Source of the DNA: Daphnia carinata
Lineage: Eukaryota; Arthropoda; Branchiopoda; Diplostraca; Daphniidae
Direction: 5' to 3'
DNA: 64,000 nt
Assembly: GCF_022539665.2 (NCBI RefSeq)
Contig: NC_081337.1
Span: 9,710,679 to 9,774,678 of the forward strand
Numbering within the stretch: the first letter of the stretch is position 1; each line of letters starts with the position of its first letter. Shown piece after piece: positions 9,911-21,773 of the stretch. A program made the position numbers and the translations under genes. The notes below the pieces were generated by a model. That model had not been told where the DNA came from. It searched no databases and saw only the letters and a list, made by a program, of their open reading frames with translations.

Positions 9911-10316
9911 AACGTGAAGAGACTTTCTTTCTGTCTCTCAGACCCAAGCCTCCCCTCCGATATACACTATTATAATATATACGAAAAAAAAATGCATATA
10001 ACAACAAAAAAAAAAGTGGAAGAAACAACAATTCCCGGGGCCCTGACGTGATTCCCCCCCTCCATACCCCCCCCCCCCTCTTTGTCGTTCAGGAGGAGCC
10101 GTGCGGTAGAGATAGAGAGCTTGCCGTAGGGTGTCGGCCTTTTTTTTCTATTTTTTTTTTTTTTTTTTTTGCGTGTATGTTTTTTTTTTAAAGCCACCCC
10201 TCCCCTCCCTTTAAAGAAATGTCACCTGAGAAAGACTTGCGTGTAATCCCGATTGTATGTTTTTTTTCTTCCTTGCTTGATTTTACGACAGAGAGAAATA
10301 AGAGTAAATTTGTATG

Positions 10317-10338
10317 TGCGTGTGTGTGTGTGTGTGTA
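10317..10338 (+). repeat. GT microsatellite
   Basis: About 11 GT units in the downstream flank, with one interruption near the start. Confidence 0.8.
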
Positions 10339-11383
10339 ATCATCTCCTCAATGTAAAATTTTTAAAAAAATGATACGAAAGCTGTTTTGTGGGTACGACA
10401 ACAGCAAGCAGGGATATTTTTCTTTTTCCTTTTTCCTCTCTTTTTTTTAATTAAAGAAAAGAAAAAGAAAAAAAAATTTGAGGGGGAAAACAAATATTCA
10501 TCTCATCGCTTTTTTTTTGTCCCCCTCTATTCACTTCCACATCCCCGTTTCCCCTGAATAATAATCCCCCCCCCCTCCAATATATAAAAAAAAAAAAGAA
10601 ATTTATTTCACAATGTTTACCTGATTCATCGAATGGAAGGAAGGAAGGAAAAAAAAGTCCACCACCTCAGCTCGTCTGCGTCCCTCGCACGCACACACGA
10701 TTTTTTCCCCGCCCCGCTCTTATATGTTTTCACACATGGCGTTTATAATTCTCCCCTCCCCCCCCCCCAAAAAAAAAACTTGTTTTTCCCTTTTTTTAAC
10801 CATTAAATACCTGTTGATTATTTGAGAAAAAAAAAAGCAAACAAAATTTTTTTCGCCATTCTTTTTCTTTTTCCGACACACTTTTTATATTTTTGTTATT
10901 TTTTTTTTTGTTTGACCAACATCTTTCTAAGTCAGGTTTCACTTTTGATGTGAATCCAGTGGACACAGCAATGCTAGTAAAAACAAAACAGACATACAAA
11001 CACACACGTCTACAGAAAAAAAGAAAAGCCTTTTCGGTTAAAAAAACGACTTGATTTCATGTCAGTAACGTGGCCGATTCAAACGAAAGAGAAATAACAA
11101 AACACGGAAAGTGTGTAGAGAGAGAGAGAGTCGAAAAACAAAGTGTCGTTTTCACGTAGAGGTTAGATCCAAATATTGTCTTTTTTTCAAACAAAAAAAT
11201 CTGTGTAAGTGCGTTCGTTTAATCGCATTATGCAGAGCGTTGTCTTCACGAGAGAGAGAGGGAGAGTGGTGTTACCAATGATTTTCAGAGAAAGGTCTCT
11301 CTCTCACCACTCGCTATCGACGTCTTTCGTATCGTCTCCGAAAACACATTCGCGTCATTTTCACCCGTAGAGTACAATCCCCG

Positions 11384-11398
11384 CCCCCCCCCCCCCCC
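11384..11398 (+). repeat. Poly-C tract (C15)
   Basis: The longest C run in the SoxC 3' region. It lies just before an AATAAA at 11410. It would make a G-quadruplex-prone tract on the template strand. Confidence 0.85.
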
Positions 11399-11409
11399 AA
11401 ATCCCCGTC

Positions 11410-11415
11410 AATAAA
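11410..11415 (+). terminator. Candidate distal poly(A) signal (AATAAA)
   Basis: A canonical hexamer followed by a T-rich tract within 10 nt and a TTCGTCCCCGTTCTT stretch. It is one of several possible distal ends of the SoxC transcript. Confidence 0.2.
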
Positions 11416-12639
11416 TTCTTTTTTAAATGACAAATTTCGTCCCCGTTCTTATTGCAAAACGCTCATCTTTTCATTCAAGAGTCAAAAACAAACATTTCTT
11501 TTTCTCCTTCAAACTCCCTCCCATTCGCTCGATCATCTTTTTTTTAAATTATTGTTTCGACATTATTTTGTGGTGAAATGTTATTGTATGGCGATGGTAA
11601 AATGTTTTGTGCATTGGAAAGGAAAAAAAGAATGAAAAGACGATAGCAAAAAAAAAAAAAACATTCAGGTATTTGCCTTTTTCGGTTCTAATTTTCATTG
11701 TTTTCGCGTTTGATCCTGTGCTATTTTTCAATGTGTTTCCAATTCACGGAGGAAAGCCTCCTCTCTTTAATGGTGTTCTATACCCGCCCAACACCCCAAA
11801 AATTGTTATTATTGTGTGTGTGTTTTGTGTGTCGGAAGAGCTGATGCTGAATCTGATGCGCACACCTATGAGGCTAGGGTTTTTTTTTTTTTTTTTTTAC
11901 CTCCCCCCCCCCCCATCCTGTGCTGTACATAACTATACATAAACATACACACATTATCCTCCTTGATTTTTTGTTTTCATTTTTGTTTTATTCTTTCTTT
12001 CTCCTTTCGACCGTTTGGCGTTTTTCCTATTTTTGACTGCTGCTGCTGCTGTTTTTTTTTTTTCTTTTTAAAACTGCTATTGTGTGTGTGCGTCCGATTG
12101 TGATTGCCAGAAAAGCGAAAATTGGATTACCATTCCGGGGGAAGGGACTCCGTTGATCGCTGGCCGCGCTCTGTGTGTGTGTCGCACGCGTGAAACGAGC
12201 CAACACAAGAGAACAAACGCACGACAAGAAACAAATTCTAATAAAAGCTTTCTTTTGATCTGCGCTTCGCGAAAAACAAAACTATTTCCCTTTTTATTTT
12301 TTTTTTTTTATTCAGACCCAACAAAACAATTGGGGACGAAAATAACCCATTTTTTTTTTTTTTTTTTTTTTGTTAACATTTTTGTACAAAGAAAAATGAT
12401 GTACCGTTTAAGAAAATCGGCGATTGATTTTTCGTTTCGCTTTTGTTTTGTTTCTCTCACATTTTTTTTTTGTTTTGTTGGTCGACAGCCACACAAATAC
12501 CTCGTGAACAATTTATCTTTTATTCGTTTTTGTTCTTTTTTTTTTTTTTGTTGGTTCAATTCCAAGGGAAGGGAACGGGCAAGGGTGTAATCCCCGAACT
12601 CCGTGAAGTTTTTTTATTTTTTTTTTATTTAAACGCAAA

Positions 12640-12645
12640 AATAAA
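12640..12645 (+). terminator. Candidate distal poly(A) signal (AATAAA)
   Basis: A canonical hexamer followed about 14 nt later by a G/T-rich element (GGGGGCATTGTTTGCG), the most typical signal-to-downstream-element arrangement in the flank. Use is inferred. Confidence 0.25.
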
Positions 12646-13524
12646 AGAAAAGAAACGGGGGCATTGTTTGCGAGCCAATGCCGTTTCACTCTTTTATGCC
12701 GATCATTCGTCATCGTTATTTCCCTCCCTCTTGATTTTCGGGTATTGTTATGATATGTCGACGGAATATATTGTGTCATGTTTCATTGAATCGTGTATAT
12801 GTGTACATATTATATCAAATGCGATGAGATACTTTTGAAACATTCAATGTCTTTTGTTTCTCGCTGTCTACGTGTCGCTCTTATTTGATTGTCTTTTCTC
12901 TTCGTTTGTTTTTATTATCGTTAGTTTTTTTGTTTTTTTTCGTAATTTCTCGGGGCCCCCTCCGCTTTTCGCCGGAATAGAACCGGAAGCGTTGAGGAAT
13001 ACGTTTTATTTGTAGCTGGGGGAAAAAAAAAACAACAAGAAAACCGGAAACCCGACACAATAATTCGTTGTTGTTGTCCCCCACCTCATTTTTTTTTTTC
13101 TTTTCCAACTTTTCTTTTATTCGTAAAATTTTTTTTTTCCTTTCTACTGTTCTCCAAATATGGCGCAAAATATTATTATTATCCTTGCGTTTTTCTTTTT
13201 TTTTTTTTCAGTTGTCATCCTTCCCGTATCAATCTTTTTATTCCTTCCTCCCGATCTCTTCTTCTTGTTATTTTTCCCGATTTTTTCGGTCCTTGTACGG
13301 AAGAGTCTCTTATTTCGTTTTCCCTTTTATTTTCGTGCATGTGTCCTGTCGCGAATAATATCCCTTTTTTTTAATTGTTAAAAGGAAGCAGGAAAAAAAA
13401 AAAGAAAAAAAAAAGGATGGTACTATTAGCCATTTTGTGTTTTTGTTTTGGACTCTTGTCGTAACCTTCGTTCATGTCGTCCCCGAGAATCCCTGCCGTT
13501 CACATGAAAAAAAAAAAATTCGAA

Positions 13525-13530
13525 AATAAA
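13525..13530 (+). terminator. Candidate distal poly(A) signal (AATAAA)
   Basis: A canonical hexamer with TTTGTTTATGTC starting a few nt later, which is closer than usual for a downstream element. It is the last AATAAA before the strand asymmetry of the flank fades. Confidence 0.18.
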
Positions 13531-13585
13531 AGAAAATTTGTTTATGTCGATCGACCTCTCCTCTCTCTCCCCAAATGATGCGTAA

Positions 13586-13616
<31 letters not shown>
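13586..13616. repeat. (TA)n microsatellite
   Basis: An interrupted TA tract of about 31 nt, self-complementary and able to extrude as a hairpin. Confidence 0.85.
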
Positions 13617-13735
13617 AACAAATTTTGTGTGTGTGTGTGTCGGCGGGATGATTTTCGGTTGCTCTTGTATCATATTCATCTATGCATATAGTTCCCTCTA
13701 CTCTGCCCATCCCTCATGTAAATTTTGTATCGTAG

Positions 13736-13737
<2 letters not shown>

Positions 13738-13781
<44 letters not shown>
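13738..13781 (+). repeat. (CT)22 microsatellite
   Basis: A perfect 44-nt CT tract, the longest pyrimidine dinucleotide repeat in the window. Confidence 0.95.
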
Positions 13782-13785
<4 letters not shown>

Positions 13786-14330
13786 ACATGCATATATAGC
13801 CTATATGGTAATACATTTATCCATTTTTGAAACAAAAAACAAAACTTTCGTTCGTTTTCTTTATTTCATTTCACCGCGGGTAGGAACAAAGTTGGGGCCA
13901 CCAAATACAAAAAAAAATCGATGATGCAAAAACAAAAAAAAAAAAGGTAGATGAAAGACAGTGGTTAGGGTAAGCAAAAATTCATTAAAAACAGCCACGT
14001 GTGTCTCTCTTTTCGATCCCCTGCCTCCTCACATGTACACGTAGTCGTTGGTCACCATTCACACCTGTGGGTACTGCGCAGCCATACGTGTCGTCTGAAA
14101 GGTAAGAATGATTTCATACGATTTCCCCCAACTTTTTACGTACGAAAAACCTTGTGCTGTGTAGTTCATTAATAACAAAACACGGAATGCACAAGAACGC
14201 GTTTGACATTTTTTTTTTTTTTTGTGCTTTTCGTTCGCGTTTATTGTTCGTAGAAGCCGACACGGTACGTAACAGATGATCGTGCTGTCTTTCGTTTTAT
14301 GACACCGGGGATCCGTGCAATAGAGAATGG

Positions 14331-14331
<1 letters not shown>

Positions 14332-14361
<30 letters not shown>
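14332..14361 (+). repeat. (CT)15 microsatellite
   Basis: A perfect 30-nt CT tract. Confidence 0.95.
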
Positions 14362-14363
<2 letters not shown>

Positions 14364-15906
14364 ATGAATGGGATATCCTTGTTGTCTGTTCGTACAATTC
14401 GCCCTTCCCAATAATTTTTTTTCTCTATTTTGAATTCTTTCTTTTCCTTCTCTCATTGTGTCAGTCTATTGATTTTCTGCTGGTCGTGTTCGTTCCCAGT
14501 CCCCATCCGTATACACTTGGTTTTGGGTACGCAAGAATTTGCATTGACTAAAAGAAAAAAAGAAGCCAAAAAAAAAAAAAAAAAAAATGGTTAATATGAG
14601 AACTTGACAATGGCATTTTCTTTTTTATTCTGCGCACAATCACAAAATTGGAAAATCCTGTTTTTTTTTGGCTGCTAGTTCCCCAAGGTTAGAAGCAAGT
14701 CGTTGTGGTATTTTGCTGGTAAATAAACAGGAGCTGCTGCTCTGTTCTGATGATGGTGTAAAAAAAAAAAAAAAAAAAAACCTAACATTATTGCGTCGGG
14801 AAAGAAAGAAAAAAAAAGGGCTATTAAATGAAGCGTGTATATTTATTTATAGCTCTAATCGGGTATCACCTGCAGCTAGTAATATTGGTGTATTCACCGA
14901 GACACCGGCTGATGCCCTCTACCCTTTTTACGTTTGCGCAAGAATTGCTCCGCTGCCGTCTACTTCCTTAAATGGTTCGTGATCGCTTCTTCTTCTGTTC
15001 CGCTAAGACACGACGCCTTTTTTTTTTTTCATTCGTTCCAATTTTTTTTTTTTTTAAGAGAATTTGTGTCTCACCTTCCATTTTTTCTCTAGTGGTGAAT
15101 CGAGAAGAAGAATTTCAAAACGTGAGTGTTTTTTTTTTTTTGTTTTCAAGGAAACCTCCAAACCAATTCCCGGCTCCTCCTTGTTTCACTTTTTCCCTTT
15201 TTTTGTGGCTCCTCTTGGCCAGCCTTGTGTACAAAGTTCCAATTAAAAAAGCTCGCTCTCGCGTTTCCTTTTCTCTCATATATCCTCCACTTCAACATCT
15301 CACCGTTTCTTATTTTCCCCCCTCCGCTTCGTCTCATCGTACATATGCCCAAGGACCTGTATCCCGTTCAACCATCACATGTGTGCGTGTTTGATACGCA
15401 AAAGCAGCAAGAAGTAGAGAGGAAAAAAAAACATAAAAACGTTTGGCAAGTGATCAAAGCTTGAAATGTTCGCCGACCGTGAATGTCAATTAGGCTGCAA
15501 AATTTTTACCATTTTTCTCTTTTTCACCGTCAAGACACGCGTGATTAATCGATCGACCTATTCTTCCATAACACACACATACACACACACACATGTTAAA
15601 TAGATGGTGATGAATTAATTGATACAAGACCGTACGTCCGCCCTGTACATGGCCATGACAGGAAATGTTCAAATTCTCTCTGGTGCGTGGGTCCGCGGTC
15701 CGGTTCGATCCGGGCGTGCCCATAAAAGCTCCTATATAATGAACACATTGAGGTGTCTCGTTCTTTTTTTTTTTTTTTCCTACCCCCACTTTTTTTTTTA
15801 AACAGGAGTCTGTGCGAGAAACTCTTTTTCGGTTGCTGGGCGGCACTTACGTCACCGTAAAAAAAAAAAAATAGCCGAATCGAGAACTCGTTGTCTAACG
15901 AGCAAA

Positions 15907-16016
15907 TTTTTTTTTTTTTTTTTTTTTTGCTAGCGACGATCAGCTTATCTCATCATATAATAATAATAATTAGATATAACGAGGTCAAATAATAAAAAAA
16001 AAAAAAAAAAAAAAAA
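15907..16016. repeat. T22 ... A23 foldback tracts
   Basis: A T22 run (15907-15928) and an A23 run (15994-16016) are separated by 65 nt that include a TAATAATAATAAT tract. In RNA or single-stranded DNA the two runs could pair. Independent homopolymer growth is the simplest origin. Confidence 0.8.
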
Positions 16017-16312
16017 GGAAAACGAGAAAACACGTTAATGCGGGCGCTAGCCGTGGTGGAGCCGCCAACCGGCTTTTAACGAGCAACCACCGGTCAAGTC
16101 AAGTCTGTTAATCATAGTTCCACACACAAAAAAAAAAAGTGGGGGGGGGATGGGAGAGCGGTGGATTATTTCGATGCACAAATGTATAAATGTAACTAAC
16201 AAACGATGAATAACGTAGTTAGAGATAATACTACCACCACTAGAGTGGGTTGCAAGATATACCTTTTGCTCCACGCCCAGGTGAAATAATGATCATGAGT
16301 GCATGACGGCCT

Positions 16313-16321
16313 TGACCTTGA
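16313..16321 (-). promoter_or_regulatory. FTZ-F1 / SF-1 type nuclear-receptor half-site
   Basis: TGACCTTGA is the reverse complement of TCAAGGTCA, the extended half-site bound by monomeric receptors of the FTZ-F1/ERR type. It sits in an ordinary-complexity island. About 0.5 exact matches are expected by chance in a window this size, so the evidence is weak. Confidence 0.2.
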
Positions 16322-16539
16322 ACCGGCGTGAAGGAAAACCTTACCGGGAGAGAGAAAAACTAGGCACACAACAAGTGAATGAATGAGCAAAAGAGAGAAA
16401 AAAAAAAATTACAATTCTTTCTCGTCCTCTATTTCTTTTGCTCACTTACTCACACTCACCACCTTCCCCGGCTCTTTTTTTCCATGCCCGAAACCACCTT
16501 CGCGCGGCATGACGCACTTGATTACCTGCATGTTATTTT

Positions 16540-16542
<3 letters not shown>

Positions 16543-16577
<35 letters not shown>
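16543..16577 (+). repeat. (TC)17 microsatellite
   Basis: A 35-nt TC tract. Confidence 0.95.
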
Positions 16578-16586
<9 letters not shown>

Positions 16587-19500
16587 TATTTTATTTCTTC
16601 TACTTCCTATATCCTTTGGTTAACACTCGTACGCGGCTATGATGTGTAGTGGCACGGCAAGGACAAAATGCAACGTTGGTGACGTTGTTTGCCAGCCTTT
16701 CCTCCGTCCATTGCGTGGTAGTTTTTGAACGTTAACGAAACTATTGGATCGCAGAGAAAAACGGGAAGTGAACCGCTGCCGATTTTCCCGTCTAGTTTAT
16801 CATTTGCTGAAACGCTGTAGCACTTAAAATACTCAAGTCCCCGTCCCGCACCGAAAATCAACATTTATTATGTAAAAAAAGAAATGTAAAAGTGAGGAAA
16901 GACCTTGAGGTAAGAAAAAAAAAAGGAGATGACGTTATCGCACACATGACCGCAGAGTCTATAAATTATTTGTTGAAAGATGTTGTAATATTGATAATAA
17001 TGCATGCGTTGTCGCTTTTTTGTTGGCCCATTTTTTTGCTGTGTCACAGAATATCGCAAGTTCTTTTTGCTTTTTGTTCCGCATCAACAGCCCAGATCTG
17101 CTTCCACCTGTTCCGTAAGCCACTTACTTTGTACTTAAAGGTGTGTGTGTGTGTGTGCAAGTGCTACATCTATAATTCTGCTGGGTTCAAGTCTCGTCGG
17201 TGACTTCTTTTTTTTCCACTTTACGACTCTATCTCACTCTGTGGCGACGATTTTCAAAAATTGCCCAACTTTTCATTTTTGATGCGTTCATTTTTCGTTT
17301 TTTTTTTTTTTTTTGAGGGGGGTTTGAAAAAGCGATGGGGGCTGTGTGTTCTTCCATTTTTCTCTTCGTCTCTCTCATTTTACAACTTCAAACGATGGAA
17401 TGTGTTGTTTTTTTTTTCTTCTCTTCTCTTTTCTTCCTACTTTTTTTTAAAGGGGGGTTGCCTCCCTCTTTATATGGAACGTTCCTTTCAGTTGTTTTTG
17501 GAACGCCACCAGCCAGTTCCCACGCTTGAGAGCATCCTATCATCATTCCTATGTATTATTGAAAGAGAAGAAGAAGAAGCGAAAGAAGAAGAGAAAAAAA
17601 AAAAAAAAAAGGACAGCAAACAAAAAAACTAAGGATAGATCTAACAGAACAACAACACATTTCCAGCGGATTCAAAAGAAAAAAAAATAGCAGACAGGAA
17701 AGACGTGAATCGGTCATCTTTAAAAGGGGAAAAAAAAGTCCCGCCTCCAAATGTCGCACTTGCTTAAAAGACAAATTTTTTAAAATTTTAAAAACTGGAC
17801 CTGTATTTTTTAGTGTCGGCTGTCAAATTCATTTCCATTCAAAGATATTTTGTTTTTTATTTACCCTGGTCGATGATTTGCGAACATTGTCATCGTTAAT
17901 TCTTCTTGTTGGCTGCAGTTTCGTCTTTGATGCGATTACACGCGACCAAACGCAGCTTCTTTAGCGTTCGCTTTATTCGGGTTCTAATCCATCGACGTGG
18001 ACTTGCGCACGGCGGTCGTTAATGATCTCGGTGAATGAACTCGCTAACCTTTTTTTTTTTTGTTTTCCTTATCTTTTCTTTATCCTTTCTCCGGGTTACT
18101 ATATCTATACAAGCGATAATAAATTGGATATCTGATAAATCAAAGACCGGAGAAAAACGACAGCCTTGCCTTCGAAATAATAGATCATGTCTTTCTTCTC
18201 GTAGTTTTCTAGTACGTGAAACTCATTCGCGGTGAGTGATTACATAACTCGTTTTCCTGTTCACATTAACGAAGGTAGTCCATGTTTCCATCTCATTATT
18301 AGTCTTCTCTTGTTTAAAAAAAAAAAAGAGTTTGAAAACAAAAATAATCGATTGATGAAATTAGTTTCGTATTCAACATTACCCATAAACTCGGTATTAA
18401 CGAGCTGAATGCATAACGATAATAACAATGCAGACATTTTTTTTTTCTTAACAATTCCCGCTGTCCATTTTTCTTTCCTTGGGCAGAAGAAAAATGAGAA
18501 GAAATACATCACACAACACAAAAGATAATAGTCCACTCTCGGAATATGTAGATGATTCATCTTTCTTCGACTTCGAGGTCCCTGTTCATCAGAATATTTT
18601 TACACCGTAAAGAATGAAAGAGGGAGACCAAAATAAAACATTCAAACACCCCCTCGGCTTTCAATTTGTTGTCTTTTGTATGTCTGTGTGTGCCATTGAG
18701 AGGAAAAAGACCCAGATCGAACAGGCCCCTTCGTTTTTAGTTCCTGGGCACGTGTTATGACCACTCGTGTACCCAGTAGAAAAGCCACTCTTTTCACGAG
18801 GAAGATTCCGTCCTGCATCCAATCCTTGGGTTTTTTTTTTTCCATTTTTGCCGCAGTATAAGAAACCATGGAGATCATCATCTCTTCTCATGAAGTTTTC
18901 CCTCTTCTGCTAGGGCGAGCAAGCAGAAGCAGTGGAGGGCAGCTGGAATTCCGGAATTTATTTCTCTCTGGTTGTGTGTGTGTGTGTGTTGTGCATAGGG
19001 CCAGCGGGTGAATTCCCTCACAGGGAGCCCTCCTCCTACACTACTGCACAGTATACACACTCTATCACTTTAGCTTCGTGTACAGGCCACAAAAAAAAAA
19101 AAAAAAACGAGAGAAAACGTCTCATCACTCATCTCTGGAAGAAGAAAAGCGATGAGAGCTCCCCTATAAATGTAGCGGCTGTTTTCGGGGAAGACAACAA
19201 GAGGGGCATCACCTTTTCCTTTCTCGTTCCAGTTGTACGAGAGGGCAGTAATAGAAGGACGGGGATAAAATAATCATGCGTCAATTTCCTGTTTCCGATC
19301 TTTCACTTCTGTCGCATTGCCCCGCAAAAATGATGCCCCTAGCTTATGTTTCCCCCTCCAGATCTCGAGTTCTAACGAACTATTTTCTTAACTAATGGAT
19401 GAGGATTTCTGTGCTACTATGGGGTATAATCGGGTGTAATTTCCTTAAATAATATATACCGTAACAATGCTAATAACAAAATTCATTTATTATAGGGCAC

Positions 19501-20239
19501 GATAAAGGCAATGGATTCAGTCGATTCGATTGCCCGTTGAAATGGATGGTGTCTCTACCTTCCTGCAGTTTTGCAAGTGAATGATTACCATCCATCTGAG
19601 TCGATCTTCAGAAATTCATTTGACTCTTAATTATTTGTACATTCCTGAAACTGTAAATTGGATTTCTTAAAAGGCAGGTAAATTCATTTCTCAGCGGATT
19701 TTACGTACCGTATAAAAACTGTTTAATTAGGGGAATTGTGTGTGCGATGTGTGCGCAAGGCCATGCAAAAAAACAAACAAACTCGGTTTTCATTTTTGTG
19801 GACAACAAAAAATCGTAATTAGAGTAGTTGAGTGGGTTTGTGGTAGCACCAACACACATCTCAATGAGGAGGCGTTTTTATATATACACTACACTCAACT
19901 TTTTTTTTCCTACTCCGGCTGCGTTATACTGATGGAAAAGAACCCCACACACACACACACTCGCACGGAAGGGGAAGGAAACATTTCGGCTATGTGTGTT
20001 CCCGTTCGGAATGTTTCCAACAAACACACACACGATACCAAATAAGAAAAGAAGAACAACAATCACCGTTCGTTTCTGACTTGCTGGCAATGCGCGTTTT
20101 TAGTGTCGGGAAACATTCTCCTGAGTAATTGATGAGTACCTCCCGCATCGGAGAACTGCGCGATGTAAACAGTTTACAGCCATCAACAGCAAAAAAAGAA
20201 AAAAAGCAGCTCTACCACCACCACCGGAGAGCTTCTTCT

Positions 20240-20243
<4 letters not shown>

Positions 20244-20284
<41 letters not shown>
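20244..20284 (+). repeat. (TC)20 microsatellite
   Basis: A 41-nt TC tract. Confidence 0.95.
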
Positions 20285-20288
<4 letters not shown>

Positions 20289-21738
20289 ATTTTTGTTTGA
20301 AGGTCTTACTTTTTTTTCATGCTAGTGTTATCTCCCCCATTTAATTCTTATTCTTCTTCATATCATTTCTTTTCCCATGGATGGCCTTTCTTTTTATTTT
20401 TATTTTTTTTGTACATGGAGGGATGGATAATATATTATTTTTCTTTCCCTCATGCAGAGTCACGTGATTCTCCCAGTCCAATCGTTGAAAACAAGAAAAA
20501 GCTCCGTTACCTAGTACATTTAAACTAGTGTGCAGCCTAGATAAAGCAAGGTCATGAGAGAATTTCAATTGCCTTTATCATCATAGCTGTTTTTTATTTT
20601 CTTATACCATTGTTAACTGGATAAAGATGAAAAAAAAAAAAAAAAATAAAAAATAATAATAAAGGCAGGATGACCTGACTTTACTGTTGCATTCCATCCG
20701 GAGACATTAGAGAAATTGGTACACCACTTTGATTGTTGAGGGCCTGCTGTCGCCTCATCTTGTTCACCGAGAAGCAATTGGAGAGACACAACATTATACA
20801 GAGAGAGGAAAAGAAAGAAAAAAGAAAAGAAATCCGAGAGAGAAATGAGGGCTGTAGAGACGGCCGTCACATAGTTGAGTCCTCCTCCTCTCACGTACTC
20901 GACGACGCCAGTGAGGCCAGTCAGGCGTATCCAGGGAAACAGCAACTACAGAGATGAGCTGCCAGCTGTTTTCGGCTCAAAGAAAAGCACAGCCATCAAT
21001 TTCATCATCATCATCATCGTCTAAAAGACACAGAGTGAGGACAACAAACGGGAGACGAAAAACAACAAGAGAAGAAGACACGCCAATGAGTAGAAGAGCG
21101 ATTGCGAGATAATGATGGTTGCTACTCCTCTTATTTCGGTCGCTATTTTTGACGTTGACTCGGTTACATGTCGCCACGAACACATTCGGGAGACGATTTT
21201 AAAGGTCGATCCTTCTTACGCACAAAACAACATCGTATTGCTATGACAACGGTTTCGCCAGCGGGTGCGTTTTTGTTCGATGTGGTTTAGAAGAGGCTTC
21301 TTTTGATGACACGTAACAACTTCTATTGCCCAAACGACGTCATTTTCTTAGTTCGCGAACTCAAGTGCACGTCAGCGAGAAACTGTGTGGTCGAATCATC
21401 GATTCTTGTCAGCCAGATTTAGGGTAAGTCGCTTTACTTGATTGTTCTTTACATGTTGATGCAGTACGAAATGCGGTTGAAAGTCCTTGATAACGATGTG
21501 GTGTTGCAAAATAAGAGCTGTCCTCCCTCCTCCTAACAACAGTAAAAGTAATGAAGAATTTTTTTTTTTTTTTTTATCGGGGTCATTGATAACGCTAGTA
21601 AACACAACAGGGGTTCCTTATAAAATTATCTATGCAAATGCTGCCGCAATCATGCTCGACTGCATCTCTAAACAGTTTCCCCTTTGTTTTAATTTATTTT
21701 TCCTTTTATCCTATGGGTTGGGAGTTTTCCAACTCGTC

Positions 21739-21740
<2 letters not shown>

Positions 21741-21772
<32 letters not shown>
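21741..21772 (+). repeat. (GT)16 microsatellite
   Basis: A perfect 32-nt GT tract. Confidence 0.95.

Positions 21773-21773
<1 letters not shown>

Larger units (their letters stand above)
8973..9935 (+). other. SoxC: SoxC proximal 3' UTR
   Basis: Low-complexity, T- and C-rich sense-strand sequence follows the TAG at 8970-8972. It includes a (CA)n run near 9156-9177, GT runs near 9190-9244 and several T tracts. A Pumilio-type element at 9880-9887 and an ATTAAA hexamer at 9905-9910 with a T-rich downstream tract mark the first plausible 3' end. The frames that remain open here are short and made of homopolymer residues. Confidence 0.5.
9936..14000 (+). other. Pyrimidine-rich 3' flank, possible extended SoxC 3' UTR
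   Basis: No credible coding sequence. The sense strand is dominated by T tracts (for example near 9752-9770, 10150-10170, 11880-11898 and 12352-12371) and C tracts (10067-10078, 10566-10575, 10758-10768, 11384-11398, 11903-11914). No G run of eight or more was seen on the + strand here. AATAAA hexamers occur at 11410, 12240, 12640 and 13525. The asymmetry fits transcription through the region in long-3'-UTR isoforms, but short isoforms plus non-transcribed flank are equally possible. Confidence 0.35.

Noticed and set aside
15690-15720. tRNA-like B box (GGTTCGATCC)
   Set aside because: The flanking bases do not form a T stem and no matching acceptor stem lies about 70 nt upstream.
17175-17205. 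tRNA-like B box (GGTTCAAGTC)
   Set aside because: The T stem has mismatches, and no A box or acceptor stem can be found upstream.
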